From Paenibacillus sp. JNUCC32 (GTDB lineage Bacteria; Bacillota; Bacilli; Paenibacillales; Paenibacillaceae), in assembly GCF_014863545.1 (NCBI RefSeq), contig NZ_CP062260.1:930001-994000 (forward strand): a stretch of 64,000 bases of DNA, given 5' to 3'. This document shows positions 1 through 8,256 of the stretch, piece after piece (positions within the stretch are counted from its first letter, which is position 1; each line of letters opens with the position of its first letter). A program made the position numbers and the translations under genes. Under the pieces are notes generated by a model that saw only the letters and a list, made by a program, of their open reading frames with translations, searched no databases and had not been told where the DNA came from.

Positions 1-1192
1 ATTCCAGCGTGTTATACAGAAAGTGAGGATTGATTTGCGCTTGCAGCGCTTTAAACTCGGTCTCTTTGATCAACAGCCGGTTTGAATAGTTCTCGGTAAT
101 GAGGGCGTTGATTCGCTCGATCATGAGACGGAATGTGCGATGCAGCAGTCCCAGCTCGTTCATGGCGACGGGGGCTGCGTCCTGAGGCAGCACGTTGGCT
201 TCCGCGAAGTTTCCTTTTTCCGCGAGTTTCATCCGGGCAATGAGACTTTCGATAGGACGTGTCAGTCCCCGGCTGAACCTGATGCCGAGCAGAATCGCAA
301 CCGCGAAAATAACGGTAAATACGATGATGACAAGCTCTTTAATGAATATGATTTGCTTGAAGGTTTGGTTAAAGGGCGTGACATTCATATATGTCCAGCC
401 CGTGTTGCCCGATCGGTTATGCGCAATGAAGTAGGTGTGGCCATCGATTTCCCGGGTAAGGTACCCGTTTCCGGTTGACAGGGAGGATTGAATGACCGCC
501 GGATCGAAGTGCGGCGTTGCGGGATAGATCACATCCGCACCCGAGGTCACGATCAGGTCGCCTTCCCCGCCGGCGGATTTCCGAACGATTTTGTCCATAT
601 TGATGCGAATGATGATGGTGCCCAAGTAGTTAAGATCGAATAATGTGCCGGAATAGGATCTTATTTCCCGGGAAAGTAGAAGGGCCGAATCACTTTCGTC
701 CGGGTATATCCAGCGTTCTTCTCCATCCGCGTCCCCGGCAAGCTGAAGAATCCGTTCCTTCTTGGCAGGATCAATCGGGACGACGCTGCCGACGTCCTGT
801 TGATGGTCATATGAATCGATCAGGTGAATGGAGTAGAGCATGGGCTCGGAACCGACATAATTCAGGAGGCGGTCTACCAAATGCTGCCGGAGGATGAGCC
901 TGTCATAATCGGATTCGCTCCCGGCGATGGAACGCAATATATTCTGGATCTGGGTATCCGTAATGATATTAAAGGATAACTGTTCGACCCGCTCGAGCTC
1001 TGACTCAATCGCGGAGGAAGACAGGTGAAGGACCTGGGATGATTTGAGGTACAGCTGCTCGTCGTAGATGGAGAAGGCATACTGCTGGACGATGACGGCG
1101 AACGCAAATGCCATGGCAACGATTAGGCTGATAAGAAGGGAAAGCTTGTTTTTGATTTTCATATTTTTATAGATCGTCATCCATTTTTGCAC
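1..1192 (-). CDS. YesM-type sensor histidine kinase, C-terminus cut by window edge
   Basis: About 397 N-terminal residues are present. A first membrane segment lies at about residues 15-35, followed by an extracytoplasmic sensor region of some 240 residues, a second membrane segment near residue 285, a HAMP-like linker and, at the window edge, the phosphoacceptor box QAQINPHFLYNTLE that defines the YesM/LytS-like His_kinase family (PF06580). The ATPase domain is outside the window. I chose the GTG at 1192 because AAGGAG sits 8 bases upstream; in-frame ATGs at 1180 and 1162 have no ribosome site. Kinases of this family normally pair with an AraC-type response regulator (YesN) that controls sugar uptake or polysaccharide use; such a gene would be expected just left of the window. 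It is divergent from the SGNH esterase gene, so the two probably belong to one plant-polysaccharide response. Confidence 0.9.
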   Translation of the reverse strand, partial: MQKWMTIYKNMKIKNKLSLLISLIVAMAFAFAVIVQQYAFSIYDEQLYLKSSQVLHLSSSAIESELERVEQLSFNIITDTQIQNILRSIAGSESDYDRLILRQHLVDRLLNYVGSEPMLYSIHLIDSYDHQQDVGSVVPIDPAKKERILQLAGDADGEERWIYPDESDSALLLSREIRSYSGTLFDLNYLGTIIIRINMDKIVRKSAGGEGDLIVTSGADVIYPATPHFDPAVIQSSLSTGNGYLTREIDGHTYFIAHNRSGNTGWTYMNVTPFNQTFKQIIFIKELVIIVFTVIFAVAILLGIRFSRGLTRPIESLIARMKLAEKGNFAEANVLPQDAAPVAMNELGLLHRTFRLMIERINALITENYSNRLLIKETEFKALQAQINPHFLYNTLE

Positions 1193-1246
1193 GGCAACGT
1201 CTCCTTGCACGGGTCCTAAAATGTTGTGTACACATTATGTACCGGC

Positions 1247-1262
1247 TTGTAAACGCTGTCAA
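1247..1262. promoter_or_regulatory. cre site (CcpA operator)
   Basis: TTGTAAACGCTGTCAA matches the cre consensus WTGNAANCGNWNNCAW at every fixed position. It lies between the divergent kinase and esterase genes, so carbon catabolite repression of one or both is likely. Confidence 0.7.
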
Positions 1263-1319
1263 TACATGCGAGGTTATTCCAATACCCGGGATAATCGGTG
1301 CGGCTCTTCTTTATTTAGT

Positions 1320-1381
1320 CGGTTATTTGAACACGGAGGACGGTTATTTGAATGTATGTTCGGCGGTTACCGTTCCATAAT
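1320..1381 (+). promoter_or_regulatory. Activator-type promoter with 21-bp-spaced direct repeats
   Basis: The 12-mer CGGTTATTTGAA occurs twice, at 1320-1331 and 1341-1352, start to start 21 bp, so both copies face the same side of the helix. The second copy ends where the -35 box would begin; that box (TGTATG) is poor, while a fair -10 (CATAAT, 1376-1381) follows. This is the usual layout for an AraC-family activator touching RNA polymerase, fitting a YesN-type regulator partnered with the kinase at 1-1192. Confidence 0.5.
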
Positions 1382-1419
1382 GGACTTAGATGAATTTCGA
1401 CCGGGAGAGGTGAAGGTCG

Positions 1420-2526
1420 TTGCAAACCATGTATAAATTCGATTTCGGTACGGAAACGCCAGGCCATGAACATATCAAAATAACCGCTGAGACCTTATAT
1501 AGCCCTGAGCTTGGCTACGGATTCCATTCCCTATCCAGCGTCTCCGCCGTGAATCGGGCGGGGGAAGAGGCATTAACGGGTGATTTTATCATACCGCTGA
1601 ATGCTGCGTATCAGGTCGATGTGGCGGATGGCCTGTACACTTTGCATTTGTTGATGGGCGATGCCTGGTTTGATACGGAAACTTCCATTCGGGGGACGGA
1701 AGGACAGATGCTGCTGGAAGGGAAACTCATCCCGGCAGGCCACTTTGAACGTTACAGTATGACGGTGCCAGCGGTTCAAGGGAAAATCGTATTGTACTTT
1801 TCTGGGCGGGCTCCCCGAATTAACGCACTGGAAGTGCTGCCTGCACCGCATGCGTGCCAGGTGTTCCTGGCTGGGGATTCGACGGTAACAAACCAGCCTG
1901 TGGACGGCTATCCCTATGCCGGGTGGGGGCAAATGCTGCCCGCATTCATAAAAGCGGATGCGGCCGTGAGCAATTATGCACGTTCCGGCCGAAGCTCCAA
2001 GAGCTTTATTGCGGAGGGAATCCTGGAGCAAATCCGGGAGAAGATGAAACCCCATGATTATATGCTGATTCAGTTTGGCCATAACGATCAGAAGCGCGAC
2101 GAGGGGAGGTATACGGAACCTAACTCGACATACAGGGAGTTTTTAAGACGGTACTTGGACGTTTGCCGGGAGAAACAGGCAACTCCGATCCTGGTTACCC
2201 CTGTTCACCGCCGTTGCTTTGATGGTAAGGGAAGGCTGGAGGACACGCATGGCGATTATATTACGGCCGTTCGGGAGCTGGCCGCGGAGGAGAAGGTGCC
2301 CTTGGTCGATTTGGCGGCGCTGAGTCTGGAGTATTTTAACCGGCTGGGTCCGGAAGGGACCAAATCCGTGTTTATGTGGGGGAGGCCGGGGGAATTTCTT
2401 CGGTTCCCGCAGGGGGTAATGGACAATACCCATTTTCAACAGCGCGGAGCGGCCCAATTGGCCGATATGGTGGTTGGGGCTTTGAAGAGTCTTGGACTCC
2501 AGCCGTTGTCCCTGTTTCTGCGGTAA
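1420..2526 (+). CDS. SGNH/GDSL hydrolase, rhamnogalacturonan acetylesterase-like
   Basis: 368 residues. The N-terminal 140 or so form a beta-rich domain of the kind found before RhgT/YesT esterases; the SGNH hydrolase follows. Block I is GDS at 152-154 (nucleophile Ser154), block III QFGHND at 218-223, and block V DNTHF with Asp335 and His338 completing the triad. The family removes acetyl groups from rhamnogalacturonan or related pectic sugars. No signal peptide is visible, so it probably acts on imported oligosaccharides in the cytoplasm. The TTG at 1420 has GAGAGGTG 7 bases upstream; the ATG at 1429 is a possible alternative. It is preceded by a cre site and an activator-type promoter. The exact acetylated substrate cannot be read from sequence. 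Confidence 0.88.
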   Translation: MQTMYKFDFGTETPGHEHIKITAETLYSPELGYGFHSLSSVSAVNRAGEEALTGDFIIPLNAAYQVDVADGLYTLHLLMGDAWFDTETSIRGTEGQMLLEGKLIPAGHFERYSMTVPAVQGKIVLYFSGRAPRINALEVLPAPHACQVFLAGDSTVTNQPVDGYPYAGWGQMLPAFIKADAAVSNYARSGRSSKSFIAEGILEQIREKMKPHDYMLIQFGHNDQKRDEGRYTEPNSTYREFLRRYLDVCREKQATPILVTPVHRRCFDGKGRLEDTHGDYITAVRELAAEEKVPLVDLAALSLEYFNRLGPEGTKSVFMWGRPGEFLRFPQGVMDNTHFQQRGAAQLADMVVGALKSLGLQPLSLFLR

Positions 2527-2620
2527 CATGCCGGGTCCCGAACCTGAAAAAGAGGAACTTTGGCACCCGCAGCGAATCTATTCAAAACACCCTAAATCAT
2601 ACGAGCGAGGAGCGAAACGC

Positions 2621-2995
2621 ATGTCAAAAGGTGAAAAACAATGGATTATCCCCGACGGGTATATCCCTCCCGAAAGCAGCGGAGAACTAACCAGTCATGA
2701 ATCCGTCTGTGTGTTGAACTTAACCGAGCAGGACGTAGTGGTTACGATTCATGCTTACTTCGAGGATCGTGATCCATTGCTAGGAATGGAAACCATCGTG
2801 CCAGCAAGAAGAACCAAGCACATACGGACCAGCTCGCTTCAAACGGACGAAGGGAAAGGCATTCCTTCGGGTATTCCCTATGCCATGGAAGTTGCAAGCA
2901 GTGCACCTGTGTTCGTTCAATACAGCCGACTCGATTCCACTCAGGCGGAGAATGCTTTAATGAGCGTGATGGCGTACCCGGTAAGCAGATCTTAA
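2621..2995 (+). CDS. ASRT-family small-molecule-binding protein (sensory rhodopsin transducer-like)
   Basis: 124 residues starting at an ATG 6 bases after GAGGAG; the reading frame runs open upstream but has no good earlier start. The blocks IPDGYIPP, SHESVCVLN, YFEDRDP, RTKHIRTSSL, YAMEVASSAPVFVQYSRLD and ENALMSVMAYP are those of PF07100, named after the Anabaena sensory rhodopsin transducer. Most family members occur without any rhodopsin, often near sugar genes, and have been proposed to bind a small ligand. No rhodopsin gene is present here, so the name should not be taken as function. It lies 94 bp after the esterase and just ahead of an acetyltransferase, possibly in one transcript. A role in sugar sensing or handling is inference. 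Confidence 0.82.
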   Translation: MSKGEKQWIIPDGYIPPESSGELTSHESVCVLNLTEQDVVVTIHAYFEDRDPLLGMETIVPARRTKHIRTSSLQTDEGKGIPSGIPYAMEVASSAPVFVQYSRLDSTQAENALMSVMAYPVSRS

Positions 2996-3009
2996 AGGAT
3001 GGTGATTGT

Positions 3010-3438
3010 ATGACACAGACTGTGATCTACACCTCAGAGCCCCCAGAGGATTTTCAGCAACTGGAGGCTTTGTACGCTTCGCTTGGTTGGAACTCTATCC
3101 ATCTATCCGTTACCGAATTGAACATGATGTGCTTGAATAGCTGGTATGCCGTCTATGCGTTTGAAGGACAGAAATTAGTGGGCATGGGACGTGTGATTTC
3201 CGACGGGGTGATCACCGGCGTTATTTGCGGATTAGGCGTACATCCGGATTATCAGTCCAGAGGGATAGGCCGACGGATCCTCGGTCGATTGGTTGAACAT
3301 TGCGAGAAGTCCCGTGTCTTCCCGCAACTGATGTGTGAGGAAGGACTGGAACCGTATTACGAGAAACTGGGCTTTCAGCGATTCACCATTGGGATGAAGA
3401 AGAATATACAGCGAACTCATTCATCGGACGTCCCATAG
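3010..3438 (+). CDS. GNAT family N-acetyltransferase
   Basis: 142 residues with the GNAT acetyl-CoA motif: the strand VICGLGVHPDYQSRGIGRRIL carries the V-x-P-x-x-Q-x-R-G-x-G pyrophosphate loop near residues 78-88, and the C-terminal GLEPYYEKLGF is motif B. It should transfer an acetyl group to an amine on a small molecule or protein; the substrate is unknown. GGATGGTG lies upstream of the ATG and the gap from the ASRT gene is 14 bp, suggesting co-transcription. Its last 22 bp overlap the 3' end of the opposing gerC-like gene. Confidence 0.85.
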   Translation: MTQTVIYTSEPPEDFQQLEALYASLGWNSIHLSVTELNMMCLNSWYAVYAFEGQKLVGMGRVISDGVITGVICGLGVHPDYQSRGIGRRILGRLVEHCEKSRVFPQLMCEEGLEPYYEKLGFQRFTIGMKKNIQRTHSSDVP

Positions 3439-4619
3439 TCCTTGATCGTTATTTTGACCTCATGCTTGATCGGAACCTCACTAAAGGTTTGATCCCAATC
3501 TTTTTTGACTGTCTTCCATATATGAGGATACTTGATTCTCAATTTGTTTCCGAAACCGGAAACGTCTGTCTTGTATTCATGTTGAATTTTATCGAGTACA
3601 TTCTTTACCAAACGCTCAACCTCTTTTTCAATCTCTTTTTCCGTTCTTTTCAAAAATTCAGTTTCCATGGTTTTCTCCGAGACCACCCAATGCTCGGCTA
3701 TTCTTCCTTCAGACTCGATTTTTATATCAAACGAGATGTTGTTCCCGTCAACATGAGGTTTAATTTTACTTTTCATTGACAATATTTCGTATATGATTGG
3801 CTGACCTGTCTTTTTATCCACGCTTTTAACCAATCCGCCTTTCCCCTTTCCGGTTATCCACGTTAAGCCTTCGATTTCCTTTTCATTCAAAAAACCGCGT
3901 AATTTTCTGGTTTTCCCTTCAATAACGGCAGCTCCTGCAAATTTTATGTCTCCATTCGACGGCGAGACGACATTTTGCAAAAGAAAGCTGGCTCCTGAAT
4001 GCAGCTTCCCCTCGATCTTGGTCAGTGTAGTCGGTGGTAAAATCTTGGTGGTTCTTCCGTGACCGTGCGTCATTTCAACGAGCTTTAACGCTGGAATATC
4101 CATCGGCTTTTTCGATTCTAGTATTTTGCTCGCACGGTTCTGAGCGATGAGAAGGAGGCCGCTTGGTCTCATCTCCTGTTCCCTGATAAAGAAATCCAAA
4201 ATCTTTTGCAGATCCATGGTGCGTGCAAGATCCTCGCCTATAATAATCACTTTTGAATGCTCGGCAAATGCGCGTTTTTCGATTCTTAATACCATATTGC
4301 GTAAGGTCGGCAGGATCGTATCTCCTGTTTCGGAAACGTTGTTATAAGCTTTTTGTTGTGAAGTACCGGTTTTTGTTCCTTTGCCTGTTGTCTCTGCGGT
4401 GACAAATTGATTGGTTATCGTAATCCGATCCCGGTGAGGAGGCCCGCCTGCTTGTCCCGAAGACTCTTCCCTTGGCTCCCCCTGTTTTTCCAAATCCAAC
4501 GAAGTACCTACAATCAGGCCCAAATCCTCAATTTCTTTATTGCTCCAGCATCCCGTAAGAGGAAGGAGTATAAGAACCAACAGCGCACTCAAGAGGGTTC
4601 GTATCGTAATATGCTTCAA
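3417..4619 (-). CDS. Ger(x)C family spore germination lipoprotein
   Basis: 400 residues with a lipoprotein signal ending LLPLTGC, lipidated Cys24, followed by WSNKEIEDLGLIVGTSLD, typical of GerAC proteins. It is the C subunit of a germinant receptor, anchored on the outer face of the spore inner membrane with the A and B subunits. The C-terminal part (IKIESEGRIAEHW and the charged helix around ERLVKNVLDKIQ) matches domain 3 of the family. It overlaps the B-subunit gene by 4 bp (ATGA), implying translational coupling. The 3' end runs into the opposing acetyltransferase gene, with no separate terminator between them. Confidence 0.93.
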   Translation of the reverse strand: MKHITIRTLLSALLVLILLPLTGCWSNKEIEDLGLIVGTSLDLEKQGEPREESSGQAGGPPHRDRITITNQFVTAETTGKGTKTGTSQQKAYNNVSETGDTILPTLRNMVLRIEKRAFAEHSKVIIIGEDLARTMDLQKILDFFIREQEMRPSGLLLIAQNRASKILESKKPMDIPALKLVEMTHGHGRTTKILPPTTLTKIEGKLHSGASFLLQNVVSPSNGDIKFAGAAVIEGKTRKLRGFLNEKEIEGLTWITGKGKGGLVKSVDKKTGQPIIYEILSMKSKIKPHVDGNNISFDIKIESEGRIAEHWVVSEKTMETEFLKRTEKEIEKEVERLVKNVLDKIQHEYKTDVSGFGNKLRIKYPHIWKTVKKDWDQTFSEVPIKHEVKITIKDYGTSDE

Positions 4620-5707
4620 GCTTTTCCACCTCTCACTCTTGAGACTAGAAGTAAGATTACTGGCAGTACGGCAAATAATAATAACGCAACATTGCCGACC
4701 ATATCCCCAAGTTTAAATAGGTCATTGATATTTTTGGGAGCCATGGCAATGACGTAAATTATCGGAACCAAGCCATATACAAATGGATGAATCTTTTTTT
4801 TGAAGAGTTGGGCCAGCCCTAGAGCAGCCGCATAGTAGGTAATGGTAAAGGTCGTGAATATTTGCATGATCCATATGACAAGCAAGAAAGATTCAAACCG
4901 TTCAAAGATCAAACCGGGGATCTCAAAACTTCGCATAAGCTCAAGCGTGGGCCATGTACTCGTAACCACTCCATCGATCGATAGGGCTCCGATGACCATG
5001 ACAACGGTGATGACGTAAAAGAGCAAGGGGATGAATACGCCAATTAGAACGACTTTAACGGCTTTGTCCGGCTTTTTCATAAACGCTACAAGGAGCAGCA
5101 TAATTTCAGAACCTAAAAAAGCGAGAGCGGTTGTCTTTATTCCCTTTAGCATAGGGACAATTCCCAATCCTAACACGGGACGGAGATTATCCAGCTCAAA
5201 TATGCCTAAACTCAAAAAGGCAACCAGTAAAAAAATGACGATGGTAATAGGGAATATGATTTCAAACAAACGGGCGATCGTGTTTATTCCGCCTATGATC
5301 AGATAAAGACCTATCCACATAAAAGGAAGGATGATGGCCCAGGTGGGGGTACCTTCCAGCAAAAAAAGGCCGGTTACTTCTGCCATTGTTCTGACTTCAT
5401 ATGCAGAAAGTGTAAAAAAGTAACCGATAATAAGTAAACTGAGGAACCCGCCCATCCATTTTCCTACAATTTCTTGGCTGTATTGATAGAAGGTTTTTTC
5501 GGGGTATCGCTGGTTTAATTTCACGATGATCAGCCCTACGATCATGGCGATGATCCCGCCCAAAATAACGGTGATCCACACATCAGGCGTTTTCACTTTC
5601 TCCACGGAAGTTCGAGGGAGGGTGAGGATCCCGGCTGCAAGAATATAATTGACGAGGATAACCGCTGCTTGCACATTCGTAATCTGGCCCTTTGAACTAC
5701 CCATCAT
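4616..5707 (-). CDS. GerAB/spore germination permease family protein
   Basis: 363 residues, almost wholly hydrophobic with about ten membrane helices, beginning KGQITNVQAAVILVNYILA and containing GILTLPR, the APC-superfamily signature of GerB-type germinant receptor subunits. This subunit normally holds the germinant-binding pocket in the spore inner membrane. It sits between the A and C subunit genes: 32 bp after gerA and overlapping gerC by 4 bp. The germinant (amino acid, sugar or nucleoside) cannot be inferred. Expression in the forespore (sigma G) is expected from family knowledge, but I could not mark a convincing sigma G promoter. Confidence 0.93.
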   Translation of the reverse strand: MMGSSKGQITNVQAAVILVNYILAAGILTLPRTSVEKVKTPDVWITVILGGIIAMIVGLIIVKLNQRYPEKTFYQYSQEIVGKWMGGFLSLLIIGYFFTLSAYEVRTMAEVTGLFLLEGTPTWAIILPFMWIGLYLIIGGINTIARLFEIIFPITIVIFLLVAFLSLGIFELDNLRPVLGLGIVPMLKGIKTTALAFLGSEIMLLLVAFMKKPDKAVKVVLIGVFIPLLFYVITVVMVIGALSIDGVVTSTWPTLELMRSFEIPGLIFERFESFLLVIWIMQIFTTFTITYYAAALGLAQLFKKKIHPFVYGLVPIIYVIAMAPKNINDLFKLGDMVGNVALLLFAVLPVILLLVSRVRGGKA

Positions 5708-5739
5708 GTTGTTTTATTTCCTTTCATAAAGAGCTATCC

Positions 5740-7323
5740 TTAGCGGATGGAATCTTTCTTATGTATCGCCTTCCGAAAGCGTTTCATCTTCAGAAGGGGC
5801 ATTCGAATCATAAAGTCTTTCCAATCACTTACTCGATAAGGAACGACCGGAGTGATAAAGGGAACACCAAAACTCTTCAACCTCACTAAATGGCTGCAAA
5901 GGAAAAGGAAAAACAGAACGACCCCGTACAACCCATACACAGCAGCGAAAAACATCGCTACAAAACGAAGCATGCGAAACGAAATTCCAGCGCTGTATTG
6001 AGGGACGGCAAAGGAAGAAATGGCAGTCAACGCCACCACGATCACCATAATCGGACTGACAATCCCCGCTTGTACGGCTGCTTCCCCTATGACTAATCCG
6101 CCAACGATACCCATGGCCGGACCAATAGGTTTAGGCAATCGCAGACCACCCTCCCGCAGAATCTCGATCGCCACTTCCATGATCAGGGCTTCGATTATGG
6201 CGGGAAACGGTACGCCCTCCCTTGTGCCCATGATCGACAAGGCCAGTTTGGTAGGGATCAACCCTTGGTGAAACGAGACAAACGAAATATACAAGGAGGG
6301 ACCAAAAAGCGATATAAGGGCCGCGAAATAACGTAACAAGCGGATGAGAAAACTCGGCAACCAACGATCATAATAGTCTTCTGGCGAGTGCAGCATCATA
6401 CTTAATGAAACCGGAACGATCAAAGCGAAAGGCGTCCCATCCAACAAGATGGCAACCCGTCCTTCCATCAAGGCGCTGTAAACGCGGTCGGGACGTTCCG
6501 TATTCTGTACTTGTGTAAAAGGACTGAGGTAATTATCCTCGATCAGCTGCTCTACATAGCCTGATTCCGGTACATCATCTATATTGATTTTTTTGATTCT
6601 GTTCTGAACCTCTTCCACCAAAGCAGGATCCGCCATATCTTTGATATAGGCGATGACAAGTTCTTTTTTAGAACGTTCTCCTACTTGAAACTTGATGATG
6701 GATAAGCTGCTGTTATCACCATGCTGTCGTAAAAGGGCGGTATTATCACTTAATGATTCTGTGAATCCTAACCGTGGGCCTCGAACCAATGGCTCTGATG
6801 ACGGTTCTTCATTATTGCGCGATTTCCCTTTGGTCGTACCGAGAATGAGCACATTCTGCACGCCATCCACTAACAGTGCAGTCGAACCTGTCAATATCTT
6901 GGACACCAAATCATGAACATGATGGGCTTCTGTTACTTCACTAATGGTAAGAACTTGATTTTTAATAAACTCTTTAGTAATGACACCTTGCTCAAGAGAG
7001 GGACCCCGATCATTTTTTTCGAAGAAGCTCGCCATAAGCGATTTCATAATGTGTTTGTCGATGAGTTCTTTATCCGACAGTCCGTCTACGAAAACGATGG
7101 CCGCATAAATGCCTGTGCCTCCAATGTAAAACTCCCTAAAGCGCACATCCGAGTTATGACCGATCTCGTTTCTCACCAGTTCAAGATCCAAGGCGAATTT
7201 CCCCGTGAAATGCTCAAGTGATCGGGTTTGAGCAGGATCCAATGATTTGTTATTTTCATGGTCATGATGTTTCATTGTGGATACCTGCCATTTCCTCAGT
7301 CTTCCTTTGAGTGATGAACCCAT
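5740..7323 (-). CDS. GerAA family spore germination protein (receptor A subunit)
   Basis: 527 residues: a soluble N-terminal half of about 300 residues ([21 protein letters not shown] marks its start; [17 protein letters not shown] its end) and a C-terminal half with about five membrane segments, including [22 protein letters not shown] and the conserved [25 protein letters not shown] core (quoted in pieces). In Bacillus this subunit assembles into an oligomeric ion channel of the receptor. The ATG at 7323 has AAGG 8 bases upstream and overlaps the preceding 41-codon gene by 28 bp; an in-frame ATG at 7275 is an alternative nearer the conserved region. Confidence 0.94.
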   Translation of the reverse strand: MGSSLKGRLRKWQVSTMKHHDHENNKSLDPAQTRSLEHFTGKFALDLELVRNEIGHNSDVRFREFYIGGTGIYAAIVFVDGLSDKELIDKHIMKSLMASFFEKNDRGPSLEQGVITKEFIKNQVLTISEVTEAHHVHDLVSKILTGSTALLVDGVQNVLILGTTKGKSRNNEEPSSEPLVRGPRLGFTESLSDNTALLRQHGDNSSLSIIKFQVGERSKKELVIAYIKDMADPALVEEVQNRIKKINIDDVPESGYVEQLIEDNYLSPFTQVQNTERPDRVYSALMEGRVAILLDGTPFALIVPVSLSMMLHSPEDYYDRWLPSFLIRLLRYFAALISLFGPSLYISFVSFHQGLIPTKLALSIMGTREGVPFPAIIEALIMEVAIEILREGGLRLPKPIGPAMGIVGGLVIGEAAVQAGIVSPIMVIVVALTAISSFAVPQYSAGISFRMLRFVAMFFAAVYGLYGVVLFFLFLCSHLVRLKSFGVPFITPVVPYRVSDWKDFMIRMPLLKMKRFRKAIHKKDSIR

Positions 7324-7421
7324 TTAAAAAACCTTGAGATGATATATGGAACCATAAAAGCGATGAAACCTTGCATAAAAACCTTCCATTCCGGAATGTA
7401 GGAAAGCACCATTTTCCACAT
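7296..7421 (-). CDS. 41-residue hydrophobic protein, first gene of the ger operon
   Basis: A short open frame, [19 protein letters not shown] followed by [22 protein letters not shown], with a good ribosome site (GAGGGGG, 6 bases before the ATG). It contains one likely membrane segment (about residues 14-31) flanked by aromatic and basic residues. Its stop codon lies 28 bp inside the gerA-like coding start, so translation could be coupled. Some GerA-type operons carry a small extra membrane subunit (the D gene), usually longer with two segments; this one is shorter and I do not recognise its sequence. Reality is supported by ribosome site, position and overlap; function as a receptor accessory is inference. 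Confidence 0.6.
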   Translation of the reverse strand: MWKMVLSYIPEWKVFMQGFIAFMVPYIISRFFKWVHHSKED

Positions 7422-7537
7422 GTGAATCCCCCTCTTCAGGCAACAAAGTTTCAAAAATAGACCTTCTAGTTCCATTATTATCGATGCAGCAGCAGTTTAA
7501 ACTTAAAACACGGTTTCACCGTTCCAGGGAAAGGCAA

Positions 7538-7613
7538 CCGTTTCCTTACCCTCTTGCATATCGTCACGCGAGTGCATGGAACGTTGAACCTTGTGCTTTG
7601 CTCAAGGAAACGG
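7538..7613. repeat. 10-bp perfect inverted repeat upstream of the DinB-like gene
   Basis: CCGTTTCCTT (7538-7547) and AAGGAAACGG (7604-7613) are exact inverse complements separated by 56 bp, in the 300-bp non-coding stretch between the ger operon and the DinB-like gene. It may be two half operators or the base of a long leader hairpin. I saw nothing else convincing between 7422 and 7728. Confidence 0.4.
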
Positions 7614-7728
7614 GATACGCAGGAGGGAAATAATGTTAAAATAAGTTTGGGCGAATAAAGGCTGAGTCGTGATTTCCGTGCCGGCCCCGGTAAGGAAAGT
7701 ACATAACCAAGAAACGAAGGTGATGGAC

Positions 7729-8256
7729 ATGTTTCACAATGACCCGCATTTGCTCATCGCGGACCTTCCCGGTTATTCACCGGATATTAGCCGCTTACTG
7801 TCGATGATGAATTATGCCAGGTTCACGACGCTGCAAGAGGTCAAGGATTTAACCATGGAGCAGCTCGATTTCGTCGCAGAAAAAGGGGGGAATTCGATCG
7901 GAGCATTGCTGCTGCATGCTGCCGCCGTGGAATATGCCTATCAGGTCAGCACGTTCGAAGAGCGCGAATTAAGCCAGGATGAGCTGCGGATATGGGGGCC
8001 CGCCCTCAACCTGGGCGATGAAGGCAGAGCCGCGATACGAGGTCATGCCCTCGATTATTATATCGAGCGGTTAAACGAAGTCCGAAACCGGACCTTCGAT
8101 TTGTTCCGGTCGGTTACGGATGAATGGCTTTATATCGAGCAGCCATTCTGGTATAACAAGCACGCAAATTACTATTTTATGTGGTTCCACGTCTTTGAGG
8201 ACGAGATCAACCATCGCGGGCAAATTCGTCTTATTCGAAAGAAGCTGAGCACATGA
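7729..8256 (+). CDS. DinB-like four-helix protein
   Basis: About 175 residues from ATG 7729 (AAGGTG 6 bases upstream); in-frame starts at 7723 and GTG 7669 are also possible. Helical sequence with spaced histidines: one in GALLLHAAAVEYAY and two in FHVFEDEINHRGQ, fitting the metal-binding His triad of the DinB/YfiT superfamily. Members are metal-dependent thiol-S-transferases or of unknown role; this one cannot be assigned a substrate. Its stop overlaps the next gene's start (ATGA), so the two are translationally coupled and may act in one process. Confidence 0.78.
   Translation: MFHNDPHLLIADLPGYSPDISRLLSMMNYARFTTLQEVKDLTMEQLDFVAEKGGNSIGALLLHAAAVEYAYQVSTFEERELSQDELRIWGPALNLGDEGRAAIRGHALDYYIERLNEVRNRTFDLFRSVTDEWLYIEQPFWYNKHANYYFMWFHVFEDEINHRGQIRLIRKKLST

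Noticed and set aside
2621..2995. Light sensing by a rhodopsin system
   Set aside because: Only the transducer-like domain is present. No rhodopsin or retinal gene is in the window.
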